The translations under genes and the position numbers were made by a program. A stretch of DNA of 64,000 nucleotides from Anaerolineae bacterium (lineage in GTDB: Bacteria > Chloroflexota > Anaerolineae > Caldilineales > Caldilineaceae). Every line of letters begins with the position of its first letter. Positions within the stretch are counted from its first letter, which is position 1. This document shows positions 23,384-32,192 of this stretch, piece by piece. The stretch covers positions 124,001 through 188,000 of the forward strand of contig JAUIHI010000009.1 of NCBI GenBank assembly GCA_030432295.1, read 5' to 3'. Under the pieces are notes generated by a model. That model searched no databases, was not told the DNA's origin, and worked only from the letters and a program-made list of their open reading frames with translations.

Positions 23384-24514
23384 TTACGGTAAACTTTTGT
23401 CGTGTCCGCTCAGTATCTCCACCCCCGTCTCCGTCACCAGCAGTCCATCTTCCAGGCGCACGCTTGTCACACCGGGGAAGTAGATGCCCGGTTCCAGCAT
23501 CAGCACCATCCCCGGCTGGATGATCTCCTCGTTGTAGGGGACGATGCGGGCAGCTTCGTGGCCGGTGAGACCGATGCCGTGGCCCGTGTGGTGGGGATAG
23601 ACTTTGTAGCCGCCCTTCGCCATAAAGTCCCGCACTTTCTGGTCGATCTCCTTGGCCACCGCGCCCGGTTTGATGAGGGAGATGGCGTAAGCCAGGGCTT
23701 CCTCGACAAATTTGTGCAGTGTCACCTGTTGGGCCGTCGGTTCACCCGCGTAATAGGTGGCGCAACTGTCGGTCCAGTAGCCGTTGTGGATGACGCTCAG
23801 GTCGAGAATAAACGAATCGTTGGCGCGGATTTCCAGATCACCGGGCGGGCCACCGATGTTGTTGGTGGGCCGATGGCCGACGATACAGTCGTTGCCCAAT
23901 TGCATCCGCTTGCCCGCGGCCTGCTCCACCGCGCTCTGCACGGCTGTCCAAACGTCGATTTCCCGCGCGCCCGCCTGCACCGCAGCCCGCCCCGCCACGT
24001 GGCCAATGTCAGTCAGATGGAAGCCCTCGCGGATGGTGGCGATCTCTTCGGCGGTCTTCACCGCGCGCAGGGGTTCCAGCCAGCCGTCGATGGGGGTCAG
24101 GTCATAGCCGCCGGGGAGCAGACGACGCATGGCCCACCAGAGATTCAGGGAAAGACTCTGGGTCTCGATGCCGATGACATCCGTATCTTCCAGACCGGAT
24201 TCGGCCACTTCGGCCAGCAGCCGGGCCAGCTTGCCCGCTTTGTCAATGGGCTGCTGAATCGTATAGCCCAAATAGTCCCGGACTTTGCAGCCCTTCTGCG
24301 TGCCAAAGGAGGCCGCCTGGGCAGCAAAGCCATCCTCCACCAGAAGGGTGAAGTCGCCCTGTTCGTACCAGAGCAGGGCCGGATTCTCCGCTGAGCCGCC
24401 GGGCACATCCAGCCCGGTGAGCCAGCGCACGCTGAGGGGGCTGGCAAAGAGTGCGTGTTCGATGCCGTCCTGGGCCAGACGGCGAGCGGCGCGTGCCCGT
24501 TGTTCGCTGTGCAT
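23384..24514 (-). CDS. M24 family metallopeptidase (Xaa-Pro aminopeptidase-like)
   Basis: This is a 376-residue pita-bread-fold protein. The N-terminal creatinase-like domain (to about residue 150) is followed by the catalytic domain with metal ligands in LDLSVIHNGYWTDS (two Asp), HTGHGIGLTGHE (His), LEPGIY (Glu) and VRLEDGLLV (Glu). All five ligands appear present, so it should be an active dipeptidase or Xaa-Pro peptidase, or a related C-N hydrolase. AGGAG precedes the ATG. Within this sugar-oriented set it may act on a substrate released by the transported compound. Confidence 0.87.
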   Translation of the reverse strand: MHSEQRARAARRLAQDGIEHALFASPLSVRWLTGLDVPGGSAENPALLWYEQGDFTLLVEDGFAAQAASFGTQKGCKVRDYLGYTIQQPIDKAGKLARLLAEVAESGLEDTDVIGIETQSLSLNLWWAMRRLLPGGYDLTPIDGWLEPLRAVKTAEEIATIREGFHLTDIGHVAGRAAVQAGAREIDVWTAVQSAVEQAAGKRMQLGNDCIVGHRPTNNIGGPPGDLEIRANDSFILDLSVIHNGYWTDSCATYYAGEPTAQQVTLHKFVEEALAYAISLIKPGAVAKEIDQKVRDFMAKGGYKVYPHHTGHGIGLTGHEAARIVPYNEEIIQPGMVLMLEPGIYFPGVTSVRLEDGLLVTETGVEILSGHDKSLP

Positions 24515-24534
24515 AGGCGTCTCCTGTGGGGGCC

Positions 24535-24568
24535 AGAAGTTCGACTTTTCAGAAAAAGTCGAACTTCT
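24535..24568. repeat. AGAAGTTCGACTTTT hairpin, copy 3 of 4
   Basis: 15-base perfect arms (24535-24549 and 24554-24568) enclose CAGA. It starts one base beyond the stop codon of the isomerase gene on the minus strand. Other copies are at 4792, 12673 and 37455. Confidence 0.8.
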
Positions 24569-24569
24569 T

Positions 24570-25412
24570 TTATTTCCGTTGAATCCCAGCCTTTACAAAA
24601 GCCGGGGCGATCACATCATACGCAGTGGCCGCAGTCTCCAGGGGATCGTAGCTCGCCCGGCGCTGCACCTGAAAACTGATCTCCACCGAGACAACACCTG
24701 TGTAGCCGCCCTGCTGCATCGCCTCCAGATAGGCCACGTAATCGAACTCGCCTTCGCCGGGAATCAGATATTCGTAGTTGGGCGTGCGGCCCCGCTCGTC
24801 TTTGACGTGGGTGTGGGCGGTGTAGGGGAGCATCTTCGCCACCGATTCTTCGATGGGGATGCCCATCACATTGAAGTGGCTGATGTCGAAGTTGACCCGG
24901 ATGGCCGGGGAGTTTATCTGGTCCAGCACCTCCGCCATCAAATCCGGGGTTTCGATGGCCGCGCCGATGTGGGGTTCCAGCGCGACGACGACGCCCCGAC
25001 TGGCCGCGTGTTCGGCAATGGCCCCGGCCCGGTCGATGACTTCGGCCATGCGTGCGGGCAGTTCGCCCGGTTGCCCGCCCACGCCGCTGATGACCACCGG
25101 CGGCTTGTCCCCCTGCGTCCACTCGACCGCCAGATCAATTGTCTCTTTGATAGCGGCCAGATGTCCGGCCCAGATGGCCGGGTCCGGCTCCAGCATAGCC
25201 GTGTAATAGTTGACCGCGGAGAGGGTCAGCCCGTGACTTTTGATCAGGCCGGGAATGCGCCGCCGCTCGGCTGCATTCATCTTTGCCAGGGCCGTGGAGA
25301 AACGGGGCAGGACGACGATCTCCACCGCGTCGTAGCCCAACCCGGCCAGATGGGGAACAGAGACATCAATCGGCACATCGGGCATCGCCCACAACGAATA
25401 GCCAAGCAGCAT
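24570..25412 (-). CDS. sugar phosphate isomerase/epimerase family protein (xylose isomerase-like TIM barrel)
   Basis: This is a 280-residue AP-endonuclease-2-type TIM barrel. Conserved stretches include ALEPHIG, VNFDISHFNVMG and HTHVKDERG, with the Glu, Asp and His residues that bind the metal in this family. Members epimerise or dehydrate sugars and inosose. The ATG at 25412 has AAAGGA upstream. It sits between the E2 gene and the M24 peptidase on the minus strand and most likely feeds the same catabolic route. Confidence 0.83.
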   Translation of the reverse strand: MLLGYSLWAMPDVPIDVSVPHLAGLGYDAVEIVVLPRFSTALAKMNAAERRRIPGLIKSHGLTLSAVNYYTAMLEPDPAIWAGHLAAIKETIDLAVEWTQGDKPPVVISGVGGQPGELPARMAEVIDRAGAIAEHAASRGVVVALEPHIGAAIETPDLMAEVLDQINSPAIRVNFDISHFNVMGIPIEESVAKMLPYTAHTHVKDERGRTPNYEYLIPGEGEFDYVAYLEAMQQGGYTGVVSVEISFQVQRRASYDPLETAATAYDVIAPAFVKAGIQRK

Positions 25413-25427
25413 AGGGATTCCTTTACA

Positions 25428-25514
25428 GAGGATAGAACGCGGATGACGCGGATTAGGCGGATAGCAACGGATTTATCAGCGCTAATCCGTCCTTTCCGCG
25501 TCATCCGCGTTCTA
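25428..25514. repeat. CGCGGAT-type inverted repeat
   Basis: AGAACGCGGATGACGCGGAT is mirrored by ATCCGTCCTTTCCGCGTCAT plus CCGCGTTCT. It fills the gap between the E2 stop (3 bases away) and the isomerase start. Confidence 0.85.
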
Positions 25515-25517
25515 TTT

Positions 25518-26852
25518 TTATTCCAGCGCCCGCAGAGGGTCTTCGATCAGCCCGGCCAGCTCGTCCAGGAAGCGTGCCGCGCGTGCGCCATCCACCACCC
25601 GGTGATCGCAGGAGAGGGTGAGGGTCAGCATCGGACGCACGGCTGGCTGGCCGTCCACCGCCACCACCCGGTCGGCGATCTTTCCGACAGCCAAAATCGC
25701 GGCCTGGGGCGGGTTGACAATCGCGTTGAAGGCGTCCACGCCGAACATTCCCAGATTGCTGATGGTGAATGTGCCGCCGCTCAGGTCGGTCATCGCCAGC
25801 TTGCCCGACTGGGCACGTTCCACCAGCCCGATCCGCTGGGCTGCGATCTCCCGCAGCCCCAGCCCTTCGGCGTTGTGCAGCACCGGAACCAGCAGCCCGT
25901 CGTCCACCGCCACGGCCAGGCCGAGATTGACTGACGGGTTACCGACGATCTTCCCGTTTATCCAACTGGCGTTGACCCGGGGGTGGCGGGACAGGGCCAC
26001 CGCTGTCACCTTTACCAGCAGGTCGCTGACGGTAATTTTCACATCCGAACGAGCCAGCGCCTGGGTACGCCAAACCTGCAACGCTCCCGCGTCCACCTCC
26101 CGCACCAGATAGAAGTGGGGGACGCTCGTCCAGCTTTCGGTCAGCCGCTGGGCCATCACCTGCCAGCCTCGGGACATCGGAATTTCTGCGCCTGCGGCTT
26201 GCGCGGCAACGGTTGTGGGCAGGGGTTGTACCACCGCCGCGGGCTGCCAGGCTTCTACATCCGCGGCCAGCACAGCGCCGTCGGGTCCACTGCCGTTGAT
26301 GGTGGAAAGTTCCACGCCCTTTTCCTCGGCCAGCCGCCGGGCTTTGGGCGAAGCGAGGACTTTCCCCGGTGCAGCCGCGGACTGCTGGCTTTCCAGATAG
26401 GCTGCCACATCCTCTTTCTGGATGCGCCCGCCTTTAGCGGGAATCGCGGCCAGATCGACGCCATGTTCCGCGGCCATGCGCGCCGCGACCGGACTGACAG
26501 TGACAGCCCCACTTCCGCTGGGCGGCTGGGGCGAGGGGGCTGCTTTCTCCTGGGGCGGCGGCGCGGATTCAACCGGGGCCTTTTTGCTGACTTTGGCAGC
26601 GGGAACCGATTCCCCCTCGGCCAGAATGTACGCAATCACCTGGCCCACGGGTACGTCGTCGCCAGCTTTGGCAAGCACGCCAGCCAGCACACCGCTGGCT
26701 GTGGCCACAATTGTCTCATCCACTTTGTCAGTGGCGACTTCCATCAGCGGCTCACCGGCCTTGACGGTCGCCCCTTCCTCTACAAACCAGCGCAGTAGTT
26801 CGCCGGTTTCCTGGGCCATCCCCAGGGCGGGCATAATGACTTCTTTGGCCAT
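25518..26852 (-). CDS. dihydrolipoamide acyltransferase (E2), two E3-binding domains
   Basis: This is the 444-residue E2 core of a 2-oxo-acid (acetoin/pyruvate/branched-chain type) dehydrogenase. It has a lipoyl domain (Lys43 in ATDKVDETI), an Ala/Pro/Ser linker, a first E3-binding domain (about 119-153, SPVAARMAAEHGVDL), a second similar domain (about 167-200, SPKARRLAEEKGVEL), then the catalytic domain with SCDHRVVDGA. Two such domains in one chain are less common. The start at 26852 follows GGGAGA and comes one base after the E1 beta stop, so E1 alpha, E1 beta and E2 form one operon. Its linkers are not repeat-derived, unlike the E2 at 17397. Confidence 0.92.
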   Translation of the reverse strand: MAKEVIMPALGMAQETGELLRWFVEEGATVKAGEPLMEVATDKVDETIVATASGVLAGVLAKAGDDVPVGQVIAYILAEGESVPAAKVSKKAPVESAPPPQEKAAPSPQPPSGSGAVTVSPVAARMAAEHGVDLAAIPAKGGRIQKEDVAAYLESQQSAAAPGKVLASPKARRLAEEKGVELSTINGSGPDGAVLAADVEAWQPAAVVQPLPTTVAAQAAGAEIPMSRGWQVMAQRLTESWTSVPHFYLVREVDAGALQVWRTQALARSDVKITVSDLLVKVTAVALSRHPRVNASWINGKIVGNPSVNLGLAVAVDDGLLVPVLHNAEGLGLREIAAQRIGLVERAQSGKLAMTDLSGGTFTISNLGMFGVDAFNAIVNPPQAAILAVGKIADRVVAVDGQPAVRPMLTLTLSCDHRVVDGARAARFLDELAGLIEDPLRALE

Positions 26853-26853
26853 T

Positions 26854-27882
26854 TTAGTTTCTCCCACACAACATTTTTGCCATCTCCACCACCTGCTCCG
26901 CGGTGGGGATCGTGCGATCCTCCAGCGCGGGGGAGAAAGGGATCGGCACGTGCATCGCGCCCATGCGCTTGACCGGCGCGTCCAGCCAATAGAAGGCCCC
27001 GTCGGCGATGACCGACGCCATCTCACCGGTGACGCCGTATTCCTGATAGCCTTCGTCGATGACGATTACCCGGCTGGTCTTCTTGGCCGAGGCGATGAGT
27101 GTTTCGGCGTCCAAGGGGGCAGTCGTGCGCGGGTCCACCACTTCGGCGCTGATGCCGATCTCCGCCAGCTTCTCGGCTGCGGACAGCGCCACATAGACCA
27201 TCGAACTGGTCGCCACAAGTGTGATGTCCTCGCCCGTGCGCTTCACTTCGGCCACGCCCAGGGGAATAATATAGTCTTCTTCCGGGACCGGCCCTTTGAT
27301 CGGGTAAGACAGTTTGTCCTCGTAGATCACTACGGGGTTCTCGTCACGAATGGCCGCCTTCATCAGCCCTTTGGCGTCGTAGGGGGTGGCGGGGATGGCA
27401 ACTTTCAGCCCCGGCACGTGGCTGAGCCAGGCGTGGAGGGATTGGCTGTGCTGGGCCGCGGAGCGCCGGGACGCGCCCATTGTGGTGCGCAGAACCATCG
27501 GCACTTTCAGCTTGCCACCGGACATATAGTGGATTTTGGCGGCCTGATTGACCATCTGGTCCATCACCAGCGTCGTAAAGTCGCCAAACATAATATCCAC
27601 AATCGGGCGCATGCCAGTCATCGCCGCGCCCACGCCTATGCCGGCGATGCCCGCTTCGGAGATGGGCGAGTCGATGATACGCTCCGGCCCGAATTCATCG
27701 ACCAGGCCGAGCAAAACTTTGAAGGGTGTGCCCGCCTCGGCCACATCTTCGCCGACGACGAAAATGAGTGGGTCCCGGCGCATCTCTTCGGCAATGGCCT
27801 CGTTGATGGCCTGGCCGAAGGTGAGCTGGCGTACACCCGGCGCGGCGACTGAGTGGCTAATCGTTGGGTTAGGCGAAGACAT
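26854..27882 (-). CDS. 2-oxo-acid dehydrogenase E1 component, beta subunit
   Basis: This is a 342-residue transketolase-type beta subunit that binds thiamine diphosphate with E1 alpha and passes the acyl group to lipoamide. The conserved INEAIAEEM ... VVGEDVA start, GAAMTGMRPIVDIMFGDF and PVVIYEDKLSYPIKGPVPEEDY are typical of acetoin/pyruvate E1 beta. Its ATG overlaps the end of E1 alpha by 14 bases and its stop is one base before the E2 ATG, so translation is coupled. Exact 2-oxo substrate unknown. Confidence 0.92.
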   Translation of the reverse strand: MSSPNPTISHSVAAPGVRQLTFGQAINEAIAEEMRRDPLIFVVGEDVAEAGTPFKVLLGLVDEFGPERIIDSPISEAGIAGIGVGAAMTGMRPIVDIMFGDFTTLVMDQMVNQAAKIHYMSGGKLKVPMVLRTTMGASRRSAAQHSQSLHAWLSHVPGLKVAIPATPYDAKGLMKAAIRDENPVVIYEDKLSYPIKGPVPEEDYIIPLGVAEVKRTGEDITLVATSSMVYVALSAAEKLAEIGISAEVVDPRTTAPLDAETLIASAKKTSRVIVIDEGYQEYGVTGEMASVIADGAFYWLDAPVKRMGAMHVPIPFSPALEDRTIPTAEQVVEMAKMLCGRN

Positions 27883-28843
27883 GGCTGGTCACCTCATCGG
27901 GGCTGGGGTAGGGGGCATTGAGGGCGAAATCGACCGCGGCCTGGACATCGCCAGTGACCGTCGCTTCCAGTTGGTCGATGACCTGCTGCTCGACATTGTT
28001 TTCTGTCAGCCAGTCGGCCAGCAGACTCAGGGGGTCCCGCTCGGCCTTCCATTCGGCCTCTTCTTCCGGGCTGCGGTAGTAGGCCCGGTTGATGTCGCCC
28101 ACGTGATGGCCGTGGAAGCGGTAGGTGTGGCAGAGCAGAACGCTGGGACCGTCACCCCGGCGGGCACGGGCCACCAGTTCGGCGGTGGCGGCCATCACCG
28201 CTTTCACATCCTGACCGTCCACTTCCACCGCATGCAGGCCAAATCCTGCGGCACGGGTGAGCACATCGCCCGCGGCGGTCTCGGTGTGGTGGGTGTATTC
28301 GCCGTAGAGGTTATGCTCGACGACATAAATCACCGGCAGTTTCCAGAGCGCGGCCATATTGGCAACTTCGTAGAAGAGGCCCTGGCCCAGCGCGCCGTCG
28401 CCAAAGAAGCAGACGGCCACCTGGCCGCTCTTGCGCATTTTGATGGAGAGGGCCGCGCCGGTCGCGATGCCCGCGCTGCCGCCCACAATCGCGTTGGCGC
28501 CCAGATTGCCGGTTTCCTGGTCGGCGATGTGCATGGAGCCGCCTTTGCCCCGGCAATAGCCCGCCTCTTTGCCCAGCAACTCGGCAAACATCCGGTCCAC
28601 CGCCGCGCCTTTGGCCAGACAGTGGCCGTGGCCCCGGTGGGTGCTGGTGATGTAATCGTCCCGGTTGAGGGCCTCACAGACGCCCACAGCCACGGCCTCT
28701 TCTCCGCTGTAGAGATGGGCCAGGCCAGGCATTTTGGCGCCCAGATAGAGTTCATTCGTCGCGTTCTCGAACGCGCGAATTTTGTACATCTGTTCGTAGA
28801 CGTGGAGCCACTGCTCGGTGTCTACAGGGGGATTTTCTGCCAC
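27869..28843 (-). CDS. 2-oxo-acid dehydrogenase E1 component, alpha subunit
   Basis: This is a 324-residue E1 alpha subunit. It has the thiamine-diphosphate motif GDGALGQGLFYE ... NLYGEYTH, the STHRGHGHCLAKG loop and GKGGSMHI. The phosphorylation-loop equivalent YRFHGHHVGD is present. It resembles AcoA/PdhA of acetoin and pyruvate complexes. The GTG start at 28843 has AGGAG 8 bases before it. It leads the E1 alpha, E1 beta, E2 operon; E3 is supplied from 15771-17204. Confidence 0.92.
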   Translation of the reverse strand: MAENPPVDTEQWLHVYEQMYKIRAFENATNELYLGAKMPGLAHLYSGEEAVAVGVCEALNRDDYITSTHRGHGHCLAKGAAVDRMFAELLGKEAGYCRGKGGSMHIADQETGNLGANAIVGGSAGIATGAALSIKMRKSGQVAVCFFGDGALGQGLFYEVANMAALWKLPVIYVVEHNLYGEYTHHTETAAGDVLTRAAGFGLHAVEVDGQDVKAVMAATAELVARARRGDGPSVLLCHTYRFHGHHVGDINRAYYRSPEEEAEWKAERDPLSLLADWLTENNVEQQVIDQLEATVTGDVQAAVDFALNAPYPSPDEVTSHVFA

Positions 28844-28900
28844 TTCTTTTCTCCTGTTGATTGACGGCGGACGCCAGATGGCGAACCGTATAGGTGACTG

Positions 28901-29839
28901 TTATAGTTGACCAACCGGCATAAAGCCGTGCTGGTCCCGGTGATATTGGGAATCGAAGCGCTGGTTGCTCTTGAACCACTCGTGGCGGCCATCGGTGGCC
29001 TCTTCGTAGACCGCGGCCAACAGCCGTTCCTGCTCCTCGGCGGGCATAGGTGTGAAGCTGCGGGCGATCTCCACGTCCTGCTGCAAGTTTTCCATCGATT
29101 CGATGCCGCAGACGAGGGTACTGACCGGCTGGGAAAGGGTGTAGCGGCGGCACTGCTGTGCGGTCAGGCCGAGTGAAGTGATCATTTGCCCAGCCCCGCC
29201 CAGACTCTTCATGGCAATGACGCCGATACCCCGACGAACCACTTCCGGCAGAAACTCCTTCTGAAAGCTGCGGTAGTGGGCGTCGGGGACGTTGACCGGG
29301 AACTGGCAGGTGTCCCAGGCAAAGTCCTGGTCCAGCATCTTCTGGAGAATGTGGGGAGACTTGTGGCCGGTGAAGCCGATGAAGCGAATTTTGCCTGCCT
29401 GGCGCGCGGCCAGGGCGGATTCGATGGCTCCCTCGGCCCGGAAAATCCATTCGGGGTCGTTGTCGTAGTTGACCTCGTGGAACTGCCAGACATCGATTAC
29501 ATCGGTTTGCAGGCGGCGCAGGCTGTCGTGCAACTGCTCATCCGCGGCCTTGCGATCCCGTGCGCAGACTTTTGTCATCAGCGTCACTTTGTCCCGGCGA
29601 CCTGCGAGCGCGATGCCCATGCGCCGTTCCGATTCCCCGTCGTGATACTCCCAGGCCGTGTCCATAAAGTCCACGCCAGCGTCAATGGCGGCGTGGACCA
29701 GCGCTACCGACCCCTGCTCGTCCAGATGGGGGCGGACGTAATGGCCGCCTCCAAAGCCGATAATCGACACTTTCAAGCCGGTTTTGCCCAACTCACGGAT
29801 GGGCAACCCGGCGCTGTTTCGTTCAATTTCTTGCGTCAT
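28901..29839 (-). CDS. aldo/keto reductase
   Basis: This is a 312-residue (beta/alpha)8 NAD(P)H-dependent reductase. The catalytic Asp and Tyr are in FMDTAWEYHDGESE, the Lys in TKVCARDRK, and the active-site His in VWQFHEVNY. The C-terminal part (GIESMENLQQDVEIA) is typical of the bacterial general aldo/keto reductases. It lies between the E1 operon and an SDR and is probably used for reduction of a keto sugar or aldehyde. A GAAGGAAGA site precedes the ATG. No Fe-S Cys cluster is seen. Confidence 0.88.
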   Translation of the reverse strand: MTQEIERNSAGLPIRELGKTGLKVSIIGFGGGHYVRPHLDEQGSVALVHAAIDAGVDFMDTAWEYHDGESERRMGIALAGRRDKVTLMTKVCARDRKAADEQLHDSLRRLQTDVIDVWQFHEVNYDNDPEWIFRAEGAIESALAARQAGKIRFIGFTGHKSPHILQKMLDQDFAWDTCQFPVNVPDAHYRSFQKEFLPEVVRRGIGVIAMKSLGGAGQMITSLGLTAQQCRRYTLSQPVSTLVCGIESMENLQQDVEIARSFTPMPAEEQERLLAAVYEEATDGRHEWFKSNQRFDSQYHRDQHGFMPVGQL

Positions 29840-29926
29840 TGTTCTTCCTTCGCTGCTGTTTCGATAGTGGCAGTCAGACTCACAACTTCATCCGCACAAT
29901 TTGCAACTCGCCCCTGGCAGCTCACC

Positions 29927-30724
29927 CTACCAGTGCATCACCCAGCCGCCGTCCACACTGAGCACCTGGCCGGTGACATTGCGGGCGTGCTGCGAGGCCA
30001 GATAGGCCGCATACGCGCCGATCTCTTCCGGGTCCACCATCCTGCCCAGGGGAGCCAGACGCTTGATTTTCGTGTCGCACCACTCCTCGTAGGTGGGCCG
30101 CTCGTTTTCGGGCATCCCTGCGGTGGCCAGGGCGTAGACCTTCTGCTGCAAGGGCGTGTGTACCATTCCCGGCGCGATGGCGTTGGCCCGGATGTTGTAG
30201 GGGGCGAAGTCTTTGGCCGCACACTGGGTAAAGTTGACAATCGCCGCCTTGGACGCGCTGTAGGGCGGGTCGGTCTGGGAGCCGGTCAAGCCGGCCACGG
30301 ACGAGAAAAAGAGGAATGTGCCGGTGCGTCGCTCGATCATCGGCGCATAGAAGGCGTGGGCGGTGTTGACCACCCCCTGCACATTGACGGTGTAGACCCG
30401 TGTCCAGTCGCTCGGCTCCAGATTCCAGAAGGGGAAGCCCCCTTTGCCGGAGTCAATGCCGACGGTCACGACGACGTGCGCTACCGGCCCCAGTTCGCTT
30501 TCGATGCGGGCCGCGGCGGCTTGCAGCGCTGGATAGTCGGTCACATCCACCACAACGGGCAGGCTGTCCGGGCCGAGTTCAGCGGCCACTGCGGCCACAT
30601 CCGGGCTGCGATCCACCACCGCCACTTTCGCGCCCTCGGCCGCGAAGGAGTGAGCAATCGCTTTGCCGATGCCATTTGCGCCGCCCACGACGACGGCCAC
30701 TTGGCCGCGTAATCCTAAGTCCAT
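29927..30724 (-). CDS. SDR family oxidoreductase
   Basis: This is a 265-residue short-chain dehydrogenase. The cofactor motif is GGANGIGKAI instead of TGxxxGIG, followed by an NNAG-equivalent VVTVGID, the Ser of FFFSSVAG and the Tyr/Lys pair in PPYSASKAA. The C-terminal GQVLSVDGGWVMHW fits the family. The unusual VVTVG in place of NNAG is a divergence at the fourth strand. ATG 30724 has AAGGAG upstream; a longer frame from 30775 has no family support. Same-strand neighbour of the aldo/keto reductase. Confidence 0.85.
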   Translation of the reverse strand: MDLGLRGQVAVVVGGANGIGKAIAHSFAAEGAKVAVVDRSPDVAAVAAELGPDSLPVVVDVTDYPALQAAAARIESELGPVAHVVVTVGIDSGKGGFPFWNLEPSDWTRVYTVNVQGVVNTAHAFYAPMIERRTGTFLFFSSVAGLTGSQTDPPYSASKAAIVNFTQCAAKDFAPYNIRANAIAPGMVHTPLQQKVYALATAGMPENERPTYEEWCDTKIKRLAPLGRMVDPEEIGAYAAYLASQHARNVTGQVLSVDGGWVMHW

Positions 30725-30750
30725 ACAAAACTCCTTGGGAGAGAAGATTT

Positions 30751-30829
30751 TTAACGCAAAGTCGCAGAGATGCAAAGACGCGGAGGAGTTCTTCCTTTGC
30801 GCCTTTGCTGCTTTGCATCTTTGCGTTAA
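30751..30829. repeat. GCAAAGA-type inverted repeat covering the LLM stop
   Basis: TTAACGCAAAGTCGCAGAGA plus TGCAAAGACGC is mirrored by CTTTGCTGCTTTGCATCTTT plus GCGTTAA. The right arm provides the TAA stop of the LLM oxidoreductase gene. Confidence 0.85.
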
Positions 30830-31863
30830 GTTCTGAACACGGGCGCGATCTCACGCATAAACAATTCCATCCCGTCGTCCTCCGGCGCATCCATAAACCA
30901 GAGCATAAAGTGGCTGACGCCCGCGTCCACATACGCCTGCATCTGCGCGGTGACTTCGTCCGGTGTGCCCAGCAGATAGCCTTTGGTCAGATTCTCCGGC
31001 AGAGTGTCGGTTGCGCCGGAAAGATATGCAGCCAGTTCGGCGGTGGGAGGCGTATTGGGCGCGAGGTCGGCCATTGCCTGCAACTTGCGGCGCAGGCTGG
31101 CCCGGTCTGGCGCGACGAGAATCTGCGTCTCATAGCTGCGGGTGATCTCCGAAAAATCCCGCCCAATCGCAGCGCAGGCCGCTGAGAGTGCCGCCAGTCG
31201 TACTTTCATTTCCGCTAATCCGACGGGCACACTGTTCCATCCCTGGCCCAGCCGGGCGCAGGCGGCGAGAGTGTCTGGGTGGGCCTCGCCAAACCAGATG
31301 GGCGGATGGGGTTGCTGTGCGGGCAGGGGTGTGCAGGTGGCATTTTCCACCCGATAGAATTGGCCTTCAAATGTGACCGGCTCTGCCGATCTCCACAACG
31401 CCAATGCCAATTCCACCCCTTCCACTGTGCGGGCGATGCGCTCAGATGGTTCTTCGGGGTAGGGCAGATTGTAGGCCAAATGCTCGGCCTTGCCAAAGGC
31501 GGGGTCGGCGAAAAAGATATAGCGTCCACCGCTGATTTGGTCCAGGGTCGCCATCATTTTGGCGGCCAGCGCGGGTTGGCGGAAGAAGTGGGCCTGATGG
31601 ATCATTCCCAGCCCGGCCCGGCTGGTGCTGCCTGCCAACGCGGCCAGAGTTGTCCAGCCTTCCAGAATCGCGTTCTCCTGGCCCAGCATCAAATGATCCG
31701 CCACCCACAGATCGTCGAAGCCCAGTTCCTCGGCTCGCTGACCCGTGTGTAGCGTTGTGGCCGCGTCGAGGCGGGGATAGTTGGGTGTGCGGAAGTGGTG
31801 CACACCGGGGGCGGCAAAGATGGGCAGACAGAAACCGAAGCGGATTGCAGACTGGTGTTCCAC
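30826..31863 (-). CDS. LLM class flavin-dependent oxidoreductase
   Basis: This is a 345-residue luciferase-like TIM-barrel flavoenzyme (FMN or F420). The typical start RFGFCLPIF, the ELGFDDLWVADHL strand and RAGLGMIHQAHFFRQPALAAKMMATLD (partly shown) match this class. RIPLR-type substrate loops cannot be assigned. Its catalytic partner is not predictable. It is the first enzyme downstream of the ABC binding protein and may act oxidatively on the imported compound. The stop codon lies in a repeat arm. Confidence 0.82.
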   Translation of the reverse strand: MEHQSAIRFGFCLPIFAAPGVHHFRTPNYPRLDAATTLHTGQRAEELGFDDLWVADHLMLGQENAILEGWTTLAALAGSTSRAGLGMIHQAHFFRQPALAAKMMATLDQISGGRYIFFADPAFGKAEHLAYNLPYPEEPSERIARTVEGVELALALWRSAEPVTFEGQFYRVENATCTPLPAQQPHPPIWFGEAHPDTLAACARLGQGWNSVPVGLAEMKVRLAALSAACAAIGRDFSEITRSYETQILVAPDRASLRRKLQAMADLAPNTPPTAELAAYLSGATDTLPENLTKGYLLGTPDEVTAQMQAYVDAGVSHFMLWFMDAPEDDGMELFMREIAPVFRT

Positions 31864-31888
31864 GGGAAGGGGTGTCCTGTGTCAGTGT

Positions 31889-31938
31889 AGGGCGGAAAGG
31901 TATTCCGCCCGGCGTGGAGCGGAATACCTTTCCGCCCT
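31889..31938. repeat. perfect 20-base-arm inverted repeat
   Basis: AGGGCGGAAAGGTATTCCGC and its exact complement enclose CCGGCGTGGA. It lies 26 bases upstream of the LLM start codon. Confidence 0.85.
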
Positions 31939-31969
31939 ACAGATGGTATCAATTCTACCCGACAAGACA

Positions 31970-32012
31970 ACAGGATGGCAAGGCGACTTTGCGGTCGCGC
32001 TTGCCATCCTGT
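31970..32012. repeat. inverted repeat ACAGGATGGCAAG
   Basis: ACAGGATGGCAAGGCGAC and GTCGCGCTTGCCATCCTGT pair with one bulge around TTTGCG. It is directly beside the previous repeat in a 330-base gap that holds three such elements and no gene. Confidence 0.75.
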
Positions 32013-32045
32013 GATTAAACAACTGCTTTCCCAATCAACTGCGTT

Positions 32046-32190
32046 CTTACGTGGTGCGTGGTGCGTGAACCAGTACCGCCGATCTCCCGAGTTCCGTTTC
32101 ACTTCTCAACAAGAAATCTTGACTCGTCGATTCAGCACCACTACTTCTTTACGCATCACGCACTACGCATCACGCACTACGCATCACGCC
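32046..32190. repeat. GTGCGTG/CATCACG-type 7-nt inverted repeat
   Basis: ACGTGGTGCGTGGTGCGTGA on the left is answered by repeated CATCACG/CACTACG words (32153-32188), with a core of about 90 bases that includes CACTTCTCAACAAG. It ends 3 bases from the stop of the ABC binding-protein gene. Confidence 0.85.
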
Positions 32191-32192
32191 CG

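Noticed and set aside
24285-25934. 549-residue open frame on the plus strand
   Set aside because: It is antisense to the M24, isomerase and E2 genes, which have strong motifs and ribosome sites.
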